A stretch of DNA of 10,088 bases from Pseudolabrys sp. (GCA_019246455.1 JAFAQJ010000284.1:1-10088), one strand, 5' to 3'; shown: positions 1 through 9,085, counted from the stretch's first letter. The notes: generated by a model from the letters alone, not told the origin. Translations and numbers: made by a program.

Positions 1-213
1 CGCATCACAGAATCCTGCGCCGTCTCCCATCATCACGCCAAGCCAACGCCTGAGTGTGTCTGCATCGGTGACGTCGCCGGCCTCGACCGCCCATTCGATG
101 CCGCTGGAATAGGAGAACGCGCCGACCGGGTAGGATGGCGACAGCCAGGTCATCAGCCGGTACAGCGCACCGCCGCCCGCAGCGAGTCGCAGGGCTTTCA
201 CGTGGTCATCCAT
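1..213 (-). CDS. ureF: Urease accessory protein UreF, N-terminal 71 residues (cut by window edge)
   Basis: UreF works with UreD and UreG in the cytoplasmic complex that delivers nickel to apo-urease; in the known family it acts as a checkpoint on the UreG GTPase. Reading back from the ATG at 211-213, the frame is open to the left edge. It shows the family's N-terminal signature: [19 protein letters not shown] at about residues 20-38, then [20 protein letters not shown] at about 39-58. The start overlaps the end of ureE by 8 bases, suggesting translational coupling, and a GGA lies about 8 bases upstream as a modest ribosome site. The remaining two thirds or so of the protein, and probably ureG after it, lie outside the window. 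Family assignment is firm; nothing can be said about the missing part. Confidence 0.93.
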   Translation of the reverse strand, partial: MDDHVKALRLAAGGGALYRLMTWLSPSYPVGAFSYSSGIEWAVEAGDVTDADTLRRWLGVMMGDGAGFCDA

Positions 214-667
214 GACCGTGTCCAAATGAATGAACATGATCGTATGCGCCGGGCTCCGGATCGAACGGCGCCTCGATGAACTCCAAAATCGCGCCGAGCC
301 CGCGCAGCATGTCTTCAAGCACGTGATCGCGCCGAATGCGCAGTTTGCCATTCACAAGTTGCATATCGGTGTGGCGGTTGCCGATGTGCCAGGCGAGCCG
401 CGCCAGCGCCTGTGCACTCGTGGTGGAAATCTCGATCAGCGCCTCCGGTTTGCCGGTCACGCGCACCAACGAGCCGTCCTCGATCACAAGGCCGTCGCCG
501 TCGCGCAATTGTGCCGGCTTCGGCAAATCGAGCAGATAGGTGGCGCCGTGCTCGCCGACCAGCACGACACGGCGGCGGTGCCGGTCCGCCGCATCGAGCA
601 CGATGAAATCGCTCGCGCTCGCCATATTCCAGCGGCCAGCCGGCTTGATGTCGCTGACGCGCTTCAT
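206..667 (-). CDS. ureE: Urease accessory protein UreE (nickel metallochaperone)
   Basis: UreE is the cytoplasmic nickel-binding chaperone that hands Ni2+ to the UreG/UreF/UreD complex. The 153-residue product has the usual two-part layout: an N-terminal beta-rich domain (about 1-75) and a C-terminal metal-binding domain. The latter contains GNRH (96-99), [14 protein letters not shown] from about residue 113, and a short His-rich tail, [11 protein letters not shown]99 is the likely bridging nickel ligand by family analogy, and the tail adds four more histidines. The ATG at 665-667 overlaps the TGA of the upstream ABM gene as ATGA. I chose it for that coupling, although the Shine-Dalgarno site is weak. 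A second ATG at 623-625 would give 139 residues and cannot be excluded. The open frame reaches further upstream, but only inside the previous gene. Confidence 0.93.
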   Translation of the reverse strand: MKRVSDIKPAGRWNMASASDFIVLDAADRHRRRVVLVGEHGATYLLDLPKPAQLRDGDGLVIEDGSLVRVTGKPEALIEISTTSAQALARLAWHIGNRHTDMQLVNGKLRIRRDHVLEDMLRGLGAILEFIEAPFDPEPGAYDHVHSFGHGHG

Positions 668-978
668 GCCATAACCGGTCCTGCCCGTCGCTCGATCTTC
701 TCTGGCGTAATGACCTGGATGTCGCGCTCGAGCGCGACCTCCGCGACCACCTTGCGCCACGCGAGGAGATGCGGCGTCTCGTTGTGGTGCGCCAGCGCCT
801 CATGCGATTCCCAGCGCTCGACGGCGACTAGCCGCGTCTCGTCGGTGACACTCAGATTGAAGTCGTAGAACAGGCAGCCGTCTTCTTTGATCGTGCCGGC
901 GACGACCTTGCGCGCCTCGGCGCAGGCGCGATCGGTCGTGCCCGGTTTGAGCCGCAACTGCGCGACCACATAGATCAT
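664..978 (-). CDS. ABM-domain (antibiotic biosynthesis monooxygenase / YgiN-like) small protein
   Basis: This 104-residue protein resembles the ABM superfamily, small dimeric ferredoxin-like proteins that include quinol monooxygenases such as YgiN. Visible family features are the opening strand IYVVAQLRLKPG (2-13), the central GCLFYDFNLS (about 34-43), then ETRLVAVERWESHEALAHHN (about 47-66) and a C-terminal helix and strand. It has no cofactor motif, as expected for a family that works without metal or flavin. It starts 24 bases after ureC, with a GGGAGCGGGA purine stretch ahead of the ATG, and ends in an ATGA overlap with ureE, so it is almost certainly co-transcribed with the urease genes. 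Its substrate and any role in urea metabolism are unknown; the name comes from the fold, not from a shown reaction. Confidence 0.8.
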   Translation of the reverse strand: MIYVVAQLRLKPGTTDRACAEARKVVAGTIKEDGCLFYDFNLSVTDETRLVAVERWESHEALAHHNETPHLLAWRKVVAEVALERDIQVITPEKIERRAGPVMA

Positions 979-1002
979 TTTTCCCGCTCCCGGCGTTCGA
1001 AT

Positions 1003-2711
<1,709 letters not shown>

Positions 2712-2712
<1 letters not shown>

Positions 2713-3017
2713 TAGAGTTTCCCCATCACATCCTGGCGGAAGCCGTAGATCATCCGCTTGCCGGCAAGAGCGACGAGCGTCACGTCGCGCGTCTGGCCCG
2801 GCTCGAACCGCACCGCGGTGCCGGCCGCGATGTCGAGCCGCATGCCGCGCGCCTTCTTGCGCTCGAACTTCAGCGCCGGGTTGGTCTCGAAGAAATGATA
2901 GTGCGAGCCGACCTGGATCGGCCGGTCGCCGCTGTTCGACACGGTCAGCGTCACCGTCTTGCGACCAGCGTTGAGCTCGATCTCGCCGTCCTTGATGAAG
3001 GTTTCGCCGGGTTTCAT
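2712..3017 (-). CDS. ureB: Urease beta subunit UreB
   Basis: UreB is the structural beta subunit that packs with UreA and UreC in the bacterial urease trimer of trimers. The 101-residue product matches the family length and begins [20 protein letters not shown], with the diagnostic [10 protein letters not shown] at 37-46, [19 protein letters not shown] at about 56-74 and a YGFR near the end. The start is the ATG at 3015-3017, which shares one base with the TGA of the upstream permease gene (TGATG). A GTG immediately before it would add a single Met and is less likely. A GGGG about 8 bases upstream can serve as ribosome site. The end overlaps the ureC start. Being separate from ureA, it fits the usual three-subunit bacterial enzyme rather than the fused Helicobacter type. 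Confidence 0.97.
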
Positions 3018-3607
3018 CACACGACCCCGACAGCGAGCGCGAGGCCGAGTACGACGCAGGCGGCGCCCGTGGCGCGGATCGCCGTCGTGCGTCCTTGATG
3101 CGCGAGCGATAGCGCGGCAGCGATGCCGGCGAGATGCAGCATCGCGGTCGAGAGCGCAAAACCCGCCATGTATTTAGCCCCGTTCATAGTCTCCGCCACT
3201 TCGGTGCCGTGGGCGTGGCCATGGAAGATCGCGAACATCGCGATAATCGCCGCGCCGACCGGCAAGGGGAGGTCGGCGGCGAGCGCCACCAGCAGTCCGA
3301 GCACCACGACCGAGGCGAGAATGCCGGGCTCGACAAACGGCACCGCCACATACGCCATTCCGAGCGCGCCGCCGCAAAGCATCGCGCTGACGAAAGCAAC
3401 GGGCCATAGCCACAGCGCGCGGCCACCTTTGAGCGCGGCCCACAGGCCGACTGCGACCATCGCTGCGATGTGGTCGAGACCGCTGAACGGGTGTTCGAGG
3501 CCGGCGATAAAGGATGCCGTCGCGCCGATGCCGACATGGGCGAAGGCCGAATGCGGAATGATCGCGATCGCTGCGATCGCCAACACGAGATGGGTCAAGC
3601 GGTTCAT
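3017..3607 (-). CDS. hupE/ureJ-like: HupE/UreJ family protein, probable nickel permease
   Basis: This 196-residue hydrophobic protein belongs to the HupE/UreJ family, inner-membrane proteins linked to nickel entry for urease and hydrogenase. It has a signal-like N-terminus with probable cleavage after A23 (PHSAFA, then HVG), so the new N-terminus would begin with His. The family motif EHPFSGLDH lies at 38-46 and a second His-rich motif, FHGHAHGTE, at 128-136. About six further hydrophobic segments follow the signal. Known family members use the HP-x-x-G-x-D-H motif for nickel transport. The gene sits between ureA and ureB: 10 bases after ureA, with a strong GAGGAG site 6 bases before its ATG, and sharing one base with ureB. 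Nickel as substrate is inferred from family and position; no hydrogenase genes are in view, so the UreJ role fits better than HupE. Confidence 0.93.
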   Translation of the reverse strand: MNRLTHLVLAIAAIAIIPHSAFAHVGIGATASFIAGLEHPFSGLDHIAAMVAVGLWAALKGGRALWLWPVAFVSAMLCGGALGMAYVAVPFVEPGILASVVVLGLLVALAADLPLPVGAAIIAMFAIFHGHAHGTEVAETMNGAKYMAGFALSTAMLHLAGIAAALSLAHQGRTTAIRATGAACVVLGLALAVGVV

Positions 3608-3613
3608 GGTGCG

Positions 3614-3619
3614 CTCCTC
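3614..3619 (-). promoter_or_regulatory. Strong Shine-Dalgarno site for the hupE/ureJ-like gene, overlapping the ureA stop
   Basis: On the minus strand GAGGAG lies 6 bases before the ATG at 3605-3607. Its first two bases are also the last two bases of the ureA TGA stop (TGAGGAG), so a ribosome finishing ureA is already placed over the next start. It fixes the permease start. Confidence 0.75.
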
Positions 3620-3920
3620 ATCGAATGGGCTCGTGCACGGTCACGAGCTTCGTACCGTCGGGGAAGGTGGCCTCAACCTGAATGTCGTGGATCATCTCGG
3701 CAATGCCGTCCATCACCTGCGCGCGGGTGATGACATGCGCACCGGCCTGCATCAGTTCGGCGACGGTCTTGCCGTCGCGCGCCCCCTCCATGATGAAGTC
3801 GGTGATCAGGGCGACCGCTTCCGGATGGTTGAGCTTGATGCCGCGTTCCAGGCGTCTGCGCGCCACCATCGCGGCCATCGCCACCAGTAGCTTGTCTTTC
3901 TCGCGCGGGGTTAGATTCAT
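3618..3920 (-). CDS. ureA: Urease gamma subunit UreA
   Basis: UreA is the small structural gamma subunit of bacterial urease. The 100-residue product matches the family exactly in length and layout: [20 protein letters not shown] at 1-20, [10 protein letters not shown] at 30-39, [13 protein letters not shown] at 45-57, a central helix around [15 protein letters not shown], then [18 protein letters not shown] at about 82-99. It begins 8 bases after ureD, with a GAGGG site 5 bases ahead of the ATG. The permease gene, not ureB, follows it, so the structural genes are split. No unusual residue was noticed. Confidence 0.98.
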   Translation of the reverse strand: MNLTPREKDKLLVAMAAMVARRRLERGIKLNHPEAVALITDFIMEGARDGKTVAELMQAGAHVITRAQVMDGIAEMIHDIQVEATFPDGTKLVTVHEPIR

Positions 3921-3925
3921 CGTGA

Positions 3926-3931
3926 CCCTCA
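3926..3931 (-). promoter_or_regulatory. Shine-Dalgarno site for ureA, overlapping the ureD stop
   Basis: The minus strand reads TGAGGG here, with the TGA stop of ureD running directly into a GAGGG five bases before the ureA ATG. This is the same stop/ribosome-site fusion as at the ureA-permease junction and points to reinitiation or coupling between these genes. Confidence 0.7.
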
Positions 3932-4762
3932 GTTCAACCAGAGCCGTGGCAGCGGCGCGTCGAGCGCCGCCAGCATCGTCATTAAATCGCGGCGCAACGT
4001 CGCGCCATCGGCGGCGACGAGCCGCGCCACGGCGATGCCGTTCCAGGCCGATATCCCAACCTCGCCGGCGAAATGCTGCGCGCGCACCGTTTCGACCTGC
4101 GCTTCGCCCGCCGGCGTCAGCAATATGGTCGCAACCGCCACACCGCCCGCGGTCGCGGCGCGCTCGGCAAGTTTGGCGTCGATCGCGCCATCGAGCCGCA
4201 CGCCATCGGCAAAGATCAGTCGTCCGTCGCGGCGCACCCGCCAGCGGTCGGTTAACCGCCCGTGCCTAATCGTTTCGCCCATCGCGGCGCGGCCGAACAC
4301 CACGGCTTCTGCCATCAACAGCGATGCCTTGCCTGCAAGCGCTACCTCGAACGAGCGCGATAGCCGCGCCTCGTCGAACAGGATGGTCTCCTGCGGTAGC
4401 CACGAGAGGCTCCCGCTATCGGCCACCGACAGGGTCACGTCAATCCTCGTATCAGGCCCATGCGATCGGTAGATTTTTTCCGCCGCCGCGGTGCCGGCGA
4501 CGAAGGACGCCTCGCGACCCACCTTCATCTCGATCGAAAATCGGTCGCCACCGGCCATGCCGCCCGCGGTGTTGACGAATATCGCTTCGAGCGGATCAGT
4601 GCCTTCGTGTGGAAACCGAACGCGCAGCGAGCCGTCCTCGTGAACGCGTTCTCGGCGCGTACGGCCGGCGCTCGTCGCAACAGAAAGTACAATATGGCCT
4701 GTGGCGCGGTTGGCCGCGAAAATATCGGCCGATTGTGCCGGTAACTCCAACGCCGTCGCCAC
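3929..4762 (-). CDS. ureD: Urease accessory protein UreD (UreH)
   Basis: UreD is the scaffold that binds apo-urease and links it to UreF and UreG during nickel insertion. The 277-residue product shows the family features: [13 protein letters not shown] at 39-51, [13 protein letters not shown] at 63-75, [11 protein letters not shown] from about 94, and [10 protein letters not shown] at 121-130. The frame is open up to 4843, but an ATG there would place the start inside urtE. The GTG at 4760-4762 is preferred: it follows the urtE stop by 22 bases, has a GGGGA site ahead of it, and gives a protein starting close to the conserved domain at about residue 22. UreD is the first urease gene after the transporter set, and the short gap to urtE indicates one transcript. 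Confidence 0.94.
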   Translation of the reverse strand: MATALELPAQSADIFAANRATGHIVLSVATSAGRTRRERVHEDGSLRVRFPHEGTDPLEAIFVNTAGGMAGGDRFSIEMKVGREASFVAGTAAAEKIYRSHGPDTRIDVTLSVADSGSLSWLPQETILFDEARLSRSFEVALAGKASLLMAEAVVFGRAAMGETIRHGRLTDRWRVRRDGRLIFADGVRLDGAIDAKLAERAATAGGVAVATILLTPAGEAQVETVRAQHFAGEVGISAWNGIAVARLVAADGATLRRDLMTMLAALDAPLPRLWLN

Positions 4763-4769
4763 GCCGTTT

Positions 4770-4776
4770 CCCCGCC
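4770..4776 (-). promoter_or_regulatory. Ribosome binding site supporting the GTG start of ureD
   Basis: The minus strand reads GGCGGGG here, continuing into AAAC before the GTG at 4760-4762. It is the only purine-rich site in the 22-base urtE-ureD gap and is the main reason for choosing the GTG over the upstream in-frame ATG at 4841-4843. Confidence 0.6.
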
Positions 4777-4784
4777 AACTTCGA

Positions 4785-5480
4785 CTAGATGGCCAGCGCC
4801 TTCTTGATCGCGGTTTCGTCCATGCTCGCCTTGTCGCTTGCATAAACCACCGCGCCGCGGTCCATCACCACCAGATAATCGCCAAGCTCCTGCGCGAAGT
4901 CGAGATACTGTTCGACCAGCACGATCGCCATATCCTTGAGCGAGCGCAGATAGCTGATAGCACGCCCGATATCCTTGATGATCGAGGGCTGGATGCCCTC
5001 GGTCGGCTCGTCGAGCAGCAGGAGCTTCGGGCGCATCACTAGCGCGCGGCCGATCGCCAATTGCTGTTGCTGACCGCCCGACAGGTCGCCGCCGCGTCGC
5101 TTGAGCATGTCGCGCAGCACCGGGAACAGCGAAAACACGTCGTCCGGCAGCGAGCGTTTGTCGCGCGGCAGCGGCGCGAAGCCGGTTTCGAGGTTTTCCT
5201 CGACGGTCAGCAGGGGGAAGATTTCGCGTCCCTGCGGCACATAGGCGATACCGCGTCGTGCCCGCTCGACCGTCGACAACTTGGTGATGTCGGCGTCGTC
5301 AAGTGTGATTGACCCGGCGCTCACGGGATGCTGGCCGACGGTCGCGCGCAGCAAGCTCGTCTTGCCGACGCCGTTGCGGCCTAGCACGCAGGTCACTTTG
5401 CCAGGCTCGGCCGTGAGCGTGACGCTGCGCAGCGCCTGCGCCGCGCCGTAGTGCAAGTTGATGTTATTCACTTTCAGCAT
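4785..5480 (-). CDS. urtE: Urea ABC transporter ATP-binding protein UrtE
   Basis: UrtE is one of the two ATPases of the urea importer, of the LivF (branched-chain amino acid) type, and works at the cytoplasmic face of UrtB/UrtC. The 231-residue product has all the nucleotide-binding parts: Walker A GRNGVGKT (34-41), Q-loop Q83 in YVPQGREIFPLLTVEEN, signature LSGGQQQQ (133-140), and Walker B LLLLDEPTEG from about 153. The switch position is Q191 (LVEQ), as is normal in LivF/UrtE proteins, where His is replaced by Gln. YVPQGREIFP is a good mark of this subfamily. The ATG at 5478-5480 is 2 bases after the urtD stop, with a GGGG site inside the end of urtD. UreD follows 22 bases later. UrtE rather than LivF is chosen because the urease genes adjoin. 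Confidence 0.96.
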   Translation of the reverse strand: MLKVNNINLHYGAAQALRSVTLTAEPGKVTCVLGRNGVGKTSLLRATVGQHPVSAGSITLDDADITKLSTVERARRGIAYVPQGREIFPLLTVEENLETGFAPLPRDKRSLPDDVFSLFPVLRDMLKRRGGDLSGGQQQQLAIGRALVMRPKLLLLDEPTEGIQPSIIKDIGRAISYLRSLKDMAIVLVEQYLDFAQELGDYLVVMDRGAVVYASDKASMDETAIKKALAI

Positions 5481-5482
5481 AG

Positions 5483-6241
5483 TCAGCGCCCCAGATACAC
5501 TTCGACCACGCGGTCGTTCGACGACACCTGGTCGATCGTGCCCTCGGCGAGCACCGAGCCTTCATGCAGGCACGTCACCTTGACGCCGAGCTCACGCACG
5601 AAGGTCATGTCATGCTCGACCACGACAACAGTCTTGGTCTTGTTGATCTCCTTGAGCAACTCCGCGGTCTGATGCGTCTCTGCGTCGGTCATGCCGGCGA
5701 CTGGCTCGTCGACCAGTAGCAGCTGCGGCTCCTGCGCCAGCAGCATGCCGATCTCGAGCCATTGCTTCTGGCCGTGCGACAGGGAACCGGCGACGCGCTT
5801 GCGCAGCGCGGTCATGCGCACGGTTTCGAGAATTTCGTCGATGCGCTGCTCCTGCGGCGCCGTGCTCGACCACAGCAATGTCGAGCGCACGCGGCGATCG
5901 TTCTTGAGCGCCAGCAGAAGGTTATCCTCGACCGTGTGCATCTCGAACACGGTCGGCTTCTGAAATTTACGGCCGACGCCGAGCTCCGCGATCTGCGTCT
6001 CATCAAGCATCGAAAGGTCGTGCCGGCCCTGCTGGAAATAGACGTCGCCGCTGTCGGGCCGCGTCTTGCCGGTGACGACGTCCATCATCGTCGTCTTGCC
6101 GGCGCCGTTCGGGCCGATGATGGCGCGCATCTCGCCGGGCTCGATGATGAACGACAATTCGTTTAGCGCGCGGAAGCCGTCGAACGACACGGTGATGCCG
6201 TCGAGATAAAGCAGGGATGAGGTGGTTTTGGCTTCGACCAT
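5483..6241 (-). CDS. urtD: Urea ABC transporter ATP-binding protein UrtD
   Basis: UrtD is the second, LivG-type ATPase of the urea importer. The 252-residue product has Walker A GPNGAGKT (43-50), the Q-loop at Q94 in GRKFQKPTVFE, the variant signature LSHGQKQWLEIGM (154-166), Walker B LLLVDEPVAGMT (174-185) and the switch His H210 in VVEHDM. LSHGQ in place of LSGGQ, followed by KQWLEIGM, is typical of UrtD and separates it from ordinary LivG. The ATG at 6239-6241 starts 4 bases after the urtC stop; the ribosome site is weak, which suggests coupling to urtC. The frame stays open a further 117 bases into urtC, but this stretch would code a low-complexity Arg/Pro-rich extension and is an off-frame artefact. 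Family length agrees with the shorter form. Confidence 0.96.
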   Translation of the reverse strand: MVEAKTTSSLLYLDGITVSFDGFRALNELSFIIEPGEMRAIIGPNGAGKTTMMDVVTGKTRPDSGDVYFQQGRHDLSMLDETQIAELGVGRKFQKPTVFEMHTVEDNLLLALKNDRRVRSTLLWSSTAPQEQRIDEILETVRMTALRKRVAGSLSHGQKQWLEIGMLLAQEPQLLLVDEPVAGMTDAETHQTAELLKEINKTKTVVVVEHDMTFVRELGVKVTCLHEGSVLAEGTIDQVSSNDRVVEVYLGR

Positions 6242-6245
6242 CGCG

Positions 6246-7430
6246 CTATTCCGCAGCCTGCCGCGCCGGGGGCGTGGCCTCGACCTGGACCCCGTCTTCG
6301 GCCGCGGCCGAGAGCGCGGCGGCGCTGCGCTCATGGCGTCCCGCGCGCCAGAACTCATAAGTGCCGACGATGCCGCGTGGCAGAAGCAGCGTCACCGCGA
6401 CGAACAGACTGCCGAGCATGAACAACCAGTAGGGCGCCAGCACGCCGGAGGTGAAGAAAGTCTTGGCGTAGTTGACAACGAAAGCGCCGAGCACCGCGCC
6501 CGTCAGCGTGCCGCGGCCGCCGACCGCGACCCAGATCACGGCTTCGATCGAGTTGCCGGGCGCGAATTCACTCGGATTGATGATGCCGACCTGCGGTACG
6601 TAAAGCGCGCCGGCGACGCCCGCCATGCAGGCCGACAGCGTGAACACGAACAGCTTGTAGGCCTCGACCCGATAGCCGAGAAACCGCGTGCGCGCTTCGG
6701 CGTCGCGGATAGCGATCAGGACTTTGCCGAATTTCGATGACACGATGGCCCGGCAGATCAAGAAGCTCACCGCCAGCGCCACGCACGAGATAAAGAGCAG
6801 GGCGTTGCGCGTGCCTTCGGCCTGCACGTTGAAGCCGAGAATGTCCTTGAAGTCGGTCAGGCCGTTATTGCCGCCGAAGCCGAAATTGTTGCGGAAGAAA
6901 CCGAGCATCAGCGCAAAGGTCATCGCCTGCGTGATGATCGACAGATAGACGCCGGTGACGCGCGAGCGGAACGCAAACCAGCCGAACACGAAAGCGAGCA
7001 GGCCCGGCACCAGCACGACCATCAGCGCCGCATAGACGAAATAATTGAAGCCGTACCAATAGACCGGCAGTTCCGGCCAGTTCAGGAACACCATGAAGTC
7101 TGGCAGGATCGGGTTGGCGTAGACGCCGCGCGCGCCGATCTGGCGCATCAGATACATACCCATCGCGTAACCGCCGAGTGCGAAGAACGCGCCATGGCCG
7201 AGCGAGAGAATGCCGGCATAGCCCCAGATGAGGTCGATCGAGAGCGCCAGCATCGCGTAGCAGACATATTTACCGAACAGCGCGACGAGATAGGTCGAGA
7301 CATGCAACGCCGCGTCGTCCGGCGTCAGCAGATTGAGCGCAGGGATCGCGATGGCGAACGCGCCGAGCAGCACCAGAAACACCGCAGCGCTGCGATCGAG
7401 CAATCGCGTGAGCGGGAAGGCCTTTATCAT
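6246..7430 (-). CDS. urtC: Urea ABC transporter permease UrtC
   Basis: UrtC is the LivM-type inner-membrane permease, pairing with UrtB to form the urea path. The 394-residue product is strongly hydrophobic, with roughly ten membrane segments. It shows the LivM/UrtC landmarks: DLIWGYAGILSLGHGAFFAL (66-85), VTGVYLSIITQAMTFALML from 158, the GFGGNNGLTDF motif (184-194), the cytoplasmic coupling loop AIRDAEARTRFLGY (240-253) and IEAVIWVAVGGRGTLTGAVL (295-314). The first 15 or so residues and the Ala-rich tail after about residue 365 (ending in ARQAAE) look non-conserved. The ATG at 7428-7430 overlaps the urtB stop as ATGA. Its TAG stop lies 4 bases before urtD. UrtC rather than LivM is chosen from the context and the GFGGNNGLT motif. 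Confidence 0.96.
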   Translation of the reverse strand: MIKAFPLTRLLDRSAAVFLVLLGAFAIAIPALNLLTPDDAALHVSTYLVALFGKYVCYAMLALSIDLIWGYAGILSLGHGAFFALGGYAMGMYLMRQIGARGVYANPILPDFMVFLNWPELPVYWYGFNYFVYAALMVVLVPGLLAFVFGWFAFRSRVTGVYLSIITQAMTFALMLGFFRNNFGFGGNNGLTDFKDILGFNVQAEGTRNALLFISCVALAVSFLICRAIVSSKFGKVLIAIRDAEARTRFLGYRVEAYKLFVFTLSACMAGVAGALYVPQVGIINPSEFAPGNSIEAVIWVAVGGRGTLTGAVLGAFVVNYAKTFFTSGVLAPYWLFMLGSLFVAVTLLLPRGIVGTYEFWRAGRHERSAAALSAAAEDGVQVEATPPARQAAE

Positions 7431-9034
7431 GCTTCGACCGCCCGTCCTTTAAGCGCGAACAGGCCACGCGGCCGCTTCTGGATGAACAGGATGATGAGGA
7501 CGAGGATGGCGATCTTGCCGAGCACCGCGCCGGCAAACGGCTCGAGGAATTTGTTGGCGATGCCGAGTGCCAGTGCGCCGACTAGAGTGCCCCACAGATT
7601 GCCGACGCCGCCGAACACCACGACCAGGAACGAGTCGATGATATAGCCCTGGCCGAGATTGGGACTGACATTGTCGATCTGCGACAGCGCGACGCCGGCG
7701 ATTCCGGCGATACCGGAGCCAAGCCCGAAGGTCAGCGCGTCGATGCGCGCCGTGCGGATGCCCATCGCCGCCGCCATCCCGCGGTTCTGCGTCACCGCGC
7801 GCATCTCAAGGCCCAATCGCGTGAAGCGCAGCATCGCGAGCAGCGCCGCGAATACCGCCAGCGTAAAGATGATGATCCACAACCGGTTATAGGTGATCGT
7901 CATCTGCCCAAGCTCGAACGCGCCCGACATCCACGACGGGTTGCCGACGTCTTTGTTGGTCGGGCCGAACATCGTGCGCACCGCCTGCTGCAGGATCAGC
8001 GACAGGCCCCAGGTGGCGAGCAGTGTTTCGAGCGGGCGGCCGTAAAGGAAGCGGATGATGGTGCGTTCGATCACGATGCCGACCGCGCCGGCGACGATGA
8101 AGGCGAGTGGCACGGCGATCACCAGCGAATAGTCGAACAGCCCGGGGTTATACGTGCGGATCAATTGCTGCACGACGAATGTCGTGTAAGCGCCGATCAT
8201 CACCATCTCGCCGTGCGCCATGTTGATGACGCCCATCACGCCGAAGGTGATGGCGAGACCGATCGCGGCGAGCAGCAGCACCGAGCCGAGCGAAAGACCG
8301 TACCAGGTATTCTGCACCGCACTCCAGATCGACAGCCGGCGTTCGATCGAAGCGGTTGCATCGGCCGCGGCCTTGCGCACGTCGGGCGGCGCATCGCCGG
8401 AAATACTGCCGAGCATGCTCAGCGCGTCCTGGCCGCCGCGGTCGCGCACCACGTTGATCGCCGCGATCCGCTCCTCCGGCTTGGCGTCGTCACTGACGAC
8501 GATGATTGCAGCGTGCGCCTCGTTCATCACGCGCTTGATGCGCGGGTCTTTCTCGGCGGCGATGGCTTTTTCGAGCGCGGGCAGCGCGCCGGCGTCGCGA
8601 GACTTGAACACGGATTGCGCGGCGTCCATGCGCACGCCCGGATCGGGCGACATCAAGGTGAGGCTGCCCATCACGCCGTCGAGCAGGCCGCGCAGCCGGT
8701 TGTTGAGGCGCACGCTGTCGATATCGGCCGGCGGATTGTCGACCGCGGCGCCGGTTGCGGCGTCGGTCACTTTGTCGTCGGCGTCCTTGATGTAAACCTT
8801 CTTGGCTTCGGCGCTGTACATCAGCCGGCCGTCTTGCAGCGCGGCGAGCAGCGGTGCGGATTTCGGATCGCCGGATTCGGCGACCTTGGCGATCGCGTCG
8901 GCAGTGTCGTCGAATTCATCGGTGACAAAGCCCGCCAGCGCGTCTTCGTAGGGGCCCGCCATCGCGGGAAGCGCCCCGAGCGCTGCAGACAGGATCACAA
9001 ATGCCGCGACCGCGCGGCGCAAAAAACGACCCAT
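7427..9034 (-). CDS. urtB: Urea ABC transporter permease UrtB with N-terminal periplasmic extension
   Basis: UrtB is the LivH-type permease of the urea importer. The product is 535 residues, against about 290-300 for plain LivH. It begins with a signal peptide (cleavage likely after A26 in ALPAMA), then about 210 residues of Ala-rich helical, HEAT-like sequence (about 27-235), and then the membrane part. The latter has VMGVINMAHGEMVMIGAY (266-283), ETLLATWGLSLILQQAVRTM (336-355), AVTQNRGMAAAMGI (413-426), NVSPNLGQGYIIDSF (455-469) and VVFGGVGNLWGTLVGA (472-487). Similar extensions are known in proteobacterial UrtB proteins; their function is not established. I chose the ATG at 9032-9034 because the signal peptide then starts MGRFLRR and a GGGA lies upstream. 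An ATG at 9050-9052 adds six residues but lacks a ribosome site. Confidence 0.94.
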   Translation of the reverse strand: MGRFLRRAVAAFVILSAALGALPAMAGPYEDALAGFVTDEFDDTADAIAKVAESGDPKSAPLLAALQDGRLMYSAEAKKVYIKDADDKVTDAATGAAVDNPPADIDSVRLNNRLRGLLDGVMGSLTLMSPDPGVRMDAAQSVFKSRDAGALPALEKAIAAEKDPRIKRVMNEAHAAIIVVSDDAKPEERIAAINVVRDRGGQDALSMLGSISGDAPPDVRKAAADATASIERRLSIWSAVQNTWYGLSLGSVLLLAAIGLAITFGVMGVINMAHGEMVMIGAYTTFVVQQLIRTYNPGLFDYSLVIAVPLAFIVAGAVGIVIERTIIRFLYGRPLETLLATWGLSLILQQAVRTMFGPTNKDVGNPSWMSGAFELGQMTITYNRLWIIIFTLAVFAALLAMLRFTRLGLEMRAVTQNRGMAAAMGIRTARIDALTFGLGSGIAGIAGVALSQIDNVSPNLGQGYIIDSFLVVVFGGVGNLWGTLVGALALGIANKFLEPFAGAVLGKIAILVLIILFIQKRPRGLFALKGRAVEA

Positions 9035-9061
9035 AGCGACCAATCCCGGCATGAGAGTGGT

Positions 9062-9085
9062 GGAGGCGGCGGACCCGCCGCCTCC
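9062..9085. repeat. Perfect GC-rich inverted repeat (stem-loop) in the urtA-urtB gap
   Basis: The plus strand reads GGAGGCGGCGG, AC, CCGCCGCCTCC: an 11-base perfect palindromic arm pair with a 2-base centre. In the minus-strand mRNA it folds as at least a 10-pair, almost all-GC stem with a GGUC tetraloop. It begins 28 bases after the urtA stop and ends 27 bases before the preferred urtB ATG. No U-run follows it in the direction of transcription (the next bases are ACCACTCTC), so it is not a standard intrinsic terminator. A structure that protects the urtA message or partly attenuates transcription between the abundant binding protein and the permease is a reasonable inference. Confidence 0.8.

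Noticed and set aside
206..760. A longer UreE with 31 extra N-terminal residues.
   Set aside because: The extension is an off-frame reading of the end of the ABM gene. The ATGA overlap at 664-667 gives a UreE of normal length.
4760..4843. Starting UreD at the ATG at 4841-4843, inside urtE.
   Set aside because: It would overlap urtE by over 50 bases and add an Arg/Trp-rich leader not seen in the family; the GTG at 4762 has a ribosome site.
9062..9085. Calling the palindrome a rho-independent terminator of urtA.
   Set aside because: There is no U-run after the stem in the transcribed direction, and urtB-urtE must be expressed with urtA. A TTTT does follow on the plus strand, but no plus-strand gene ends there.
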